DNA from: Liolophura sinensis
Lineage: Eukaryota; Mollusca; Polyplacophora; Chitonida; Chitonidae
DNA: 64,000 bases
Direction: 5' to 3'
NCBI RefSeq assembly: GCF_032854445.1
Contig: NC_088307.1
Span: 18,612,017-18,676,016 of the forward strand
The notes under the pieces are model-generated. The model did not search any database, was not told the DNA's origin, and was given only the letters and a program-made list of their open reading frames with translations. The position numbers and the translations under genes were made by a program. Below, in pieces: positions 56,902 through 64,000 of this stretch (positions are counted from its first letter, which is position 1; each line of letters starts with the position of its first letter).

Positions 56902-57152
56902 ATTTATTTATTTATTTGATTGGTGTTTTGCGCCGTACTCAAGAATATTTCACTTATGCAACGGCGGCCAGCATTATGGTGGGTGGAAACCGGGCAGAGC
57001 CCGGGGAAACCTTGCTGAAAGACCTTCCCACGTACGGCCGGAGAGGAAGCCAGCCTGAGCTGGACTTGAACTCACAGCGAACGCATTGGTGAGAGGCTCC
57101 TGGGTCATTACGCTGCGCTAGTGCGCTAACCAACTGAGCCACGGAGGCCCCT
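56902..57152 (-). mobile_element. SINE-A copy, full length
   Basis: Tail, GCGCCGTACTCAAGAATATT, CGGCGGCCAGCATTATGGTG, and a head with intact A-box and B-box-like motifs (reversed: GGGCCTCCGTGGCTCAGTTG). One of the least worn copies here. Confidence 0.95.
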
Positions 57153-58908
57153 AATTTACATTAATAGTATCAGCGAATATCAAAGAAGAATTAAGACATA
57201 GCAACCATCCACGAAAAGGGGAAAATAAATCGTTCTGGATCAAACAATACATGATGAACTGTGAAGTATTATATGAATAACCAATGTCAAGTTATGGTAT
57301 ATCATATCCATAACTAATATTTATAATCTCTAAACTGTTTAATTATTTGATAAAAAAATGATTGATTTTAATCAAACCTAAAATCCTTTAGAATGCATAG
57401 CGTTCCTCTTTGTGACATTTATAAAATTCAGAACCAGTCAAATCCAGGCAAACAACGAAAGCTGAATCACCGTACTATCTCGGTCTCTTGGTATAGAACA
57501 GTCATCAAACGGGTTAGCTGACACTGGCCTAAACTGTTTTGTTGCGGTTCATATGTCAACGCTAACCTAGCTTTGGTGCTTTAGTGTAAACATCATCGTC
57601 ATGGTCTAAGGTCTGCAGCCATAGGCGTTCTTTTCGCTCAAAGCGTTAGATTTGCTAGGCTTATTTTATGAAGCGTACTTCGTTAAGCCTGAGTCTGAAT
57701 GCTTGGGGTTTAACGCACTTCGTTAAGTAAATTCTTAACTACCATGACAACGTGTTGTAGAGCTATTAATTTTTCTCCCACCATAATGCTGGCCGCCGTT
57801 GTATAAGTGAAATATTTTTGAGTACGGCGTAAAACATCAACCTAATAAATAAATACATTCAAACCAAAATTGGTAATTAAGTTAAATATAGCATCAGTAA
57901 TATCTGAACAACATCTGAACAATATAGTTGATGATTCATCGTTTAACACGCTTCTCTTTGGGATCCACAAAAACTGATCGCGGACGCGCCATAAAAGTGG
58001 GCCTAAACTTGACATCCTAAAATCGTTCAGGCGTGAAATGTGATGAGTTAAAAGGAATGATAGATGATCCATTTTCTCCCAATTACATGAATAATTTAAT
58101 GCTGCTAACTAGCCTATGAACAGGGAAATTAAACGTTTTTTTTTAAATAATATGGCTGAATTCTTCAGTACAACGTTAAATACTATACGTTGTTATTGTT
58201 CAGGCATGCGCTCCAGAAAATAAAACCGAAGCACCTTGTTCGAGATAAATGGAAAACATTATGCTGGGCAAGAAAAGAAATAAACTCGGGATTATATCAT
58301 GCGCTTCGACAACAACCTAACGGTCCTACATACAGTAGACCAATGACAAAGAGGCTTGTTTCTTGTCAGTCGTGTTTCGTAAACCTAACGTAACTCCTGA
58401 TTGGATGTCGATGTCGTTCACCATAGTTACGGTGAGGTTTGAGATAATCCCACCTATGGACAGATCGTATGCACCTGGTTGAGGCTGCTGACTGGTGGAG
58501 ACAGATAGCGAGACAGATTCTCGCGGTATAGACATAAATCCCAATTTGTTTTTCTGATCCCCAACCAAAAAATATCGTACTTTGAGTTAGCTATGTTTTT
58601 TTTCACCATGACGCTTTTATTGCCCCGTACGCTCATCTATGGCTGTCATGTTAGCTGTTTAATAGCAAAAACATGTGATTGCTTAATAAAGTCGAGGGTT
58701 AAAAAATTATTTTCTGTTCCAAAAAATATTTTCCCATCATGTCACTTTTACGCTTTTTTTTTTTCTCTTCAAAAATTTTATTTTGACCATGACCCTTTTA
58801 TATAGATGTAAACTAAGCTTTCTGCTCTGAATTACAGCTAGTTTGTGTTCTCGTTGTGGTTTGGGTCTCCTGGCCAAATAAATGAGGACTTTTTGTTAGC
58901 GTAAAATA
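57153..58908. other. Gene-poor stretch
   Basis: AT-rich, with no supported gene. An 80-codon open frame on the minus strand at 58326-58568 has a protein-like look but no splice or family support. Confidence 0.45.
57770..57856 (+). mobile_element. SINE-A 3' fragment
   Basis: CTCCCACCATAATGCTGGCC to TAAATAAATA. Confidence 0.88.
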
Positions 58909-59009
58909 GTGTGGATAGCAAATTGTATTACCTTATGTCATTCCAGGGGACAATGGGCGGCGAAACAATATGTATGGACAACCATTACCCCTTATGGGAG
59001 GAGGACACG

Positions 59010-59216
59010 TGAAACCACCGCGCCTCGCCAGGTCCTGACGCAAAGCCCCGGCCGGCAACAAACCACCGCAACTCGCCAGGTACCTGACAAACTTCGTGAC
59101 ATACCCCCGGCCAACAACAAACCACCGCACCTCGCCGGGTACTTGTCAAACTTCGTGATATAGAGTCACTGCAAACAACAAACCGCCGCACCTCGTCAGG
59201 TACTTGACAAACTTCC
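59010..59216 (+). repeat. ~59-bp tandem repeat, 3.5 units
   Basis: Unit AACAAACCACCGCACCTCGC, CAGGTACTTGACAAACTTCG, TGATATA and a variable end. Confidence 0.9.
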
Positions 59217-60715
59217 TCAATTAGTTAAAATTTGTAAATACATTTGTCTGCATATGTAGCCTATGTCTTTTTGATGCATGTCAATATACACTTGTCCTGT
59301 TTTGAACGTCAACGTTTCATCTTTCCGCCACATACAAAAACTCATGCTGTAATGGATGCTGTCTACACTCGGACACACTCGTACTGAGTGCTGTGAACTG
59401 TGATTACCGACCACTCTCTTTTCACGCTGCCTTACCTCCTGGATTATTGCCCTAAAATGTGAAAATCGGATGGAAATTGAAGCCACAATTGATAATGAAT
59501 GCTAATGAGTGAACACGTTATTTAATACTGAGAGAAAACAATATTAAATTGCTTTGTGCTTTCATATTTTTGTTGAGTATACACTTAAAAAAATTAATCT
59601 GTTAATTTTAACAGAAACTCTGCTGTTTGAGTTATGCTAGAATGTGTTCCGTTATTAAAACATAATATTCTGTCATATTCAACATAATATCCTCTTATTC
59701 TAAGAATAACCCTCTGTTGTTCTAATTCACCGTAGTGGTGGGACCAAATTCTATAACCGTATACTATCCAGCGTGCATTCGTGTATAAGAAGGGTTCAGG
59801 GGGATAAATTCAAAAGGTTCAAGTTAACTAGCTGTGTCATGTAGGCCCACAGAAAACATTAACCAAGAAGTTGTGATTAACTTTTCCTTACTATTTTAAG
59901 CAAAGAAAAGAGGTTGGCATGAAACGAACTACAGTTCATATTATGGGCGCTTTTTTATCTATTTATTTCATTCTTTTTTTAACACCATACTTAGGAATGT
60001 TTCACTTGTAAATGCGATTGCGATCAGTTTCATGGGTAGAGGAAATTGTTGGATTGTCCGTTGCAAAAACCATTAACCAAGTTACGGACTACTATTCCAG
60101 ACACAGAAAGCCTTCTTTACGGTAGTCGTTTATTACCAACATATGAAAACTTTGGAATATTTGATAAGGTACAAGACTTGACACATGCATCGAAAAGATT
60201 TAATTAACGAGTATTTCTTATTGTAGCGTACCTCCTCCCTTTATTGCCTTGCAAATTTGGACCAGGTACACTGTTGTATTAAAATATCTGTGCACGTGTA
60301 TGCAAGTGTTTGATTGTGAAAAGGTGCACATATGCGTATGTATAAATATATCTATAAGCCAGTAAAATGGTTTTCACCGTTGTTTTACTATTTCTGTTAA
60401 CAGTGATGTATTATTGGACTTCAATCAGTCAACTTTTATTCAGCGTTTGCTGTGAACAATATCCCATGTGGAGAGACATTTATATCGGCTCAGTCTGTTT
60501 GATAATCCAGATCTTTTGTTTGAATAATATTTTGTTCAAAAAGGAAAAGTTACGGACAAACTTGCCCAGATATGAGGGACACAAAGGCCTATGCATGCAG
60601 CACTGGTGGAAGACAAGAGCAGAGATACGAACGTTAGTCTGTGCACACGGCAGCGTTGATAGATCACTTATCGTCATCAAAACCCTACTAGCAGTGAAAG
60701 CGGAGGAACAGGTTA
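59217..60715. other. Gene-poor stretch
   Basis: A worn SINE-A 3' end at 59957-60045 (minus). The 119-codon plus-strand frame at 60367 starts with a hydrophobic run but resembles nothing I know and runs into SINE-B. Confidence 0.45.
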
Positions 60716-60956
60716 TGGGTGAGTGAGTGAGTGCTTGGGGTTTAACGTCGTGCTCAACAATTTTTCAGTCATATGACGACGAAGGAATCCTTAGGGTGAA
60801 TGTAATGTACCTCCTTGTTGCAGTACGGATTTCCACCGCTCTTTTATCCAGTGCTGCTTCACTGAGACGACTTACCGAAGGCAAGTAAGCCGCCCCGCCC
60901 GAGCCATTATACTGATACGGGTCAACCAGTCGTTGCACTATCCCCTTCAAGCTGGG
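60716..60956 (-). mobile_element. SINE-B copy
   Basis: Begins with GAGTGAGTGAGTGCTTGGGG and TTTAACGTCGTGCTCAACAA (the reversed tail) and ends ACCAGTCGTTGCACTATCCC. Same body as 22440-22690, inverted. Confidence 0.88.
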
Positions 60957-61578
60957 TTATGGACGACATTTTGTATTTAATAAGCTGTCCGTCACGTCTT
61001 CTATCCTTCAAACTGAATCACTCCACTATTGATCACTTTACACTATGATGGCTTACCTTGTCTGATACAGGTATACGAAAAGGATCCACACTAGCCGGAC
61101 TTGACACTTCCCAGGTCACAAACGACAATGACTGATTCGTCTGTCGCTCGTCCCTTGCTAGACAGGTCCTGACTGACGCAACACGACTTGTGTGGCGATG
61201 CATTAACTCACAAACTAGACCCCGCTACCATTCCGATGCTAGGGAGAGGTCCCCACTCGAGACAGATGAAGGGCGACTTGTGTGGCGATGCAGTAAATCA
61301 GACTAGACCCTGCTACTAGTCGGATGCTACAGAGAGGGCCCGGGTTCTGACAAACGCAGCACAACCTTTCTGTTCAGGTCGAGCCTCAGGCCAACTGTAT
61401 AGTAAGAACGTCAGAAGCCAAGAAGTTTTTGTCGTTATGTAACGGAGCTATCCGTAAAAACGCGGATACATTCATATCATATTGTAAGCGGATGTACAAT
61501 CTTTAGCGTCATGTCCGACATTCGTATAGGCGTACCGCTCATAAACCGTACAGGGGTGTTCCAAGCCGATAATAACAA
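60957..61578. other. Gene-poor stretch with a short duplicated segment
   Basis: ACGACTTGTGTGGCGATGCA near 61184 and GCGACTTGTGTGGCGATGCA near 61272 begin similar 60-80-bp segments with GACTAGACCC; no gene. Confidence 0.5.
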
Positions 61579-61767
61579 GATTTATTTATTTATTTATTTA
61601 TTTATTTCATTTGAGTCTTACGTTACACTAAAAAATATTTCACCTATATACGACGGCGGTCATGTAGCATTATGGTGGGAGGGAACAAAGCCCTGGGTAA
61701 ACACACGACAATCCGCAGGTTGCTGGAAGACCTTTCCACGCATGACAGCGTGAGCTGGACTTGAAGA
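61579..61767 (-). mobile_element. SINE-A copy, head missing
   Basis: TTTATT tail, ACGACGGCGGTCATGTAGCA, ATCCGCAGGTTGCTGG, then GAGCTGGACTTGAA. Confidence 0.88.
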
Positions 61768-62362
61768 TAATAACAAGATCCATTTCTGAAACAAGGCAAG
61801 ACACCATGCAGTTCCCAAAGGGATATGTAAGAAATAATGTATAAATAGGTAAAGCTGGGTAGCATGTAAGTGAGAAGCAGTCAGCTGTTTTCATTAATGC
61901 AGAGAAGGCCGTTAATGTTCAAGGTATGACACCCAGTCCAAACTCGTAGTTTCTGAATAGTTTCCAGGTCGTATCTAAGTCGGTTTGTACAACCTGGAAG
62001 TCGGAGCCCGGTTCTATGAACTTCTAGGCTAAGTTGACTACAACTGTCACGGCTACATATAGTATGTGTTTTTATCAACACATATTCCTTTTTTTTCAGT
62101 CTTGCGATTATTTCACTCAAAACGACTTTTTATGGTTTATGAAAGGGTCACGAATGTTTGGCTTCACGTTTACGTACAACATGTGTTTCCATGTTAATTA
62201 TGATCAGCTAACTCAACGATTGCTTAATGGAATCCGTCCCTAAACATTTTCGTCAAACTAACCCAGTATCTCGGTACGTGGATTTTTCAAAAAGCAACAT
62301 AAAACACATAAAAATGGATTTCTGTTCATGGTTATCACCATGTATACACTTATAAAAATGTC
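61768..62362. other. No feature seen
   Basis: No gene or repeat recognised. Confidence 0.4.
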
Positions 62363-62545
62363 GGGGGCCTCCAGTGGCTCACTTGGTTAGCGCGCTAGCG
62401 CAGCGTATTGACGGCCGCTCGTAAGAAGGTCCACCAGCAACCTGCAGATGGTCGTGCGTTTTCCCTGGCTCTGCCCGTTTCCTCGCACCATAATGCTGGC
62501 CGCCGTCGTATAAAAGAAATATTCCAATCAAATAAATAAATAACA
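62363..62545 (+). mobile_element. SINE-A copy with intact tRNA head, internal deletion
   Basis: Head GGGGGCCTCCAGTGGCTCAC, TTGGTTAGCGCGCTAGCGCA; the B-box region is shortened. Tail CCAATCAAATAAATAAATAA. Confidence 0.9.
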
Positions 62546-62785
62546 AAGAAAGATAAAAATGTCTCTCTGAATGGATTTATTTCAAATATATATGGACCGT
62601 GGTTGGCTTGACTATATTAGCATTTAATCCGCATGGACAGCTGTTAATTCTATTCACCAAAAGTCAAATATCAGCCCCCGTAGATTTCAAAGTTACGTTT
62701 GACAATTTATCAACTGTCACTCTGCTATCGCTGTTTTGGTTGCCGCTCTCTGCGAGGTAATATATAAATTCTGATCAAAGCAGGT

Positions 62786-62851
62786 TAAGTTGATTGTAAC
62801 TACCATGGCTACATTGGCCTATGCTTCGTCATGGTAGTTACAATCAACTTA
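62786..62851. repeat. Perfect 22-bp hairpin
   Basis: Arms 62786-62807 and 62830-62851 (TAAGTTGATTGTAACTACCA and two more bases) are perfectly complementary around a 22-nt loop. Confidence 0.93.
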
Positions 62852-64000
62852 GTTCACGATCGCCTTGTGCAAGCGGCCCTTGGGATCAGTTGCGGAAGGG
62901 ATCGTAAGCCTAATTAGATTGTAAATCACTATAAGATTACGATAGTGGCCTTACCTTACAATTGCATCCACTTACAGGAGGGGATTTTAAACTACGATCG
63001 TTGTAACTTCTGGTTACACTATCGATGATTAGAACCAGCTGGACCCTGATGTAAATATTTACACCTGCCGCCAAATCAATATTAAATACAATTATATGCC
63101 TTATGTAGACAGGTAGTTAGTAAGTTTCGGCTCTGTTTTCAAAAATGTGCAATTTAATTCTTTCAAAAAGATGTTACTGGATTTTTTTCACATGCTTGTT
63201 AAATAATTATGATGTAGAACTCTTTCCAAATGATGGGGAAAATGTTATTTTGTGGTACACTGTCCTTTTATATAGGCTAGTTTTGTATGTACGTGTCAAG
63301 TATGGTATGCGTTCGCGATCTTAAATTTGAACGTTACAATCACCTTACAGTTCCTTGTACAAGCGAAGACTTAATTGTCATCGACTGCAACAAAACATAA
63401 CAAAACAAAAACATAACTCGTCAAATCCCACATTAATTATTGTTTTCAATCCAATTGGTTTTATTATCAACTTGTTTTAATCGTAAGTAATGTAATGTAA
63501 ACTGAAGGGAATCTGGAAACATTAACGAACAATGATTCAACGAATTAAAAAATGAGACGTTCAAGCTGCTGGCATTAGCGCTTTTTTGTTTATAGAGAAA
63601 GTCCCCATCCAAGGCGGCGGCTTAAGCTCCGAACGATATACTGACCGCAGCAAACACACTGTGGAGTCGGTAGCTTTAACTAGATGTTTTAATCAAAACT
63701 AATATTATCCTGGCTATTCTGTATAGTAATTCCATCAGTAAAGGTGTATTATCACCTGCTGCAAAGAACTGGTCATCCATTACAACTGTGTCATTCATTC
63801 GTGTATGCAAATTGGGATTGCTCGGGTGACGCCGCTGTGTAGGCCCCTACAGATCACCCGTCCATCTCCACACATCATCAACCATTTGCTTTGTCGCAAA
63901 GAGATAATCTTAGGTTTAATTATCGACCATGATCTGGATAACGAGAAAGCCATTTTTCATTAGTATTTTTAATCCCTCGTTAAATAAGCACCTTGATCAG
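62852..64000. other. No gene seen to window end
   Basis: AT-rich sequence with scattered GCGATC/CGATCG-type short motifs; no supported feature. Confidence 0.4.

Noticed and set aside
56954-57142. tRNA gene
   Set aside because: The tRNA-like heads all belong to SINE-A; there is no complete cloverleaf with an independent terminator.
58326-58568. 80-codon minus-strand frame with a beta-rich look (PGAYDLSIGGIISNLTVTM)
   Set aside because: Protein-like composition, but no convincing acceptor, no family recognised and no neighbour exon found. Kept out for lack of support.
60367-60726. 119-codon plus-strand frame with a hydrophobic start
   Set aside because: Runs into SINE-B, with no domain and no splice sites of note.

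Overview
The window looks like animal nuclear DNA, most likely from a marine mollusc. The genes are split by GT-AG introns, the sequence is AT-rich, and it is crowded with tRNA-headed SINEs, small inverted-repeat DNA transposons and minisatellites. Two SINE families match ones I recall from mollusc genomes; that taxonomic call rests on memory, not on a search.

Three host genes can be read. On the minus strand, seven exons between 2262 and 10835 encode the glutamate-cysteine ligase modifier subunit (GCLM, 272 aa, all phases agree). About 0.6 kb away and divergently transcribed, fifteen plus-strand exons between 11447 and 32583 encode a 'nose resistant to fluoxetine' (NRF-6) type multi-pass membrane acyltransferase, about 740 aa. 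Its splice phases agree throughout, but exons 1, 3 and 7 each carry exactly one surplus nucleotide. At 53277-54272 (minus) lies a single-exon class A G-protein-coupled receptor of 331 aa.

The remaining sequence is mostly repeats. A 5'-truncated, decayed I/Nimb-like LINE (44.4-48.6 kb, minus) has endonuclease, reverse transcriptase and RNase H domains. Its 3' tail matches the tail of one SINE family in the window. About 19 copies of the other SINE are present, one with its tRNA-like head expanded into a tandem array. There are at least three families of small inverted-repeat elements, a 0.95 kb dispersed repeat present twice, two large foldbacks, and about ten minisatellites.

The most unusual feature is inside the NRF-6-like gene. 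Minisatellites repeatedly sit on or beside splice junctions. One 58-bp array is built from the 3' end of an exon plus its 5' splice site, giving about 14 extra donor-like sites in the next intron. Another exon has been partly triplicated in tandem. The regions 32.6-43.2 kb, 48.9-53.2 kb and 54.3-64 kb hold no gene I can support beyond repeats and one possible exon near 51 kb.
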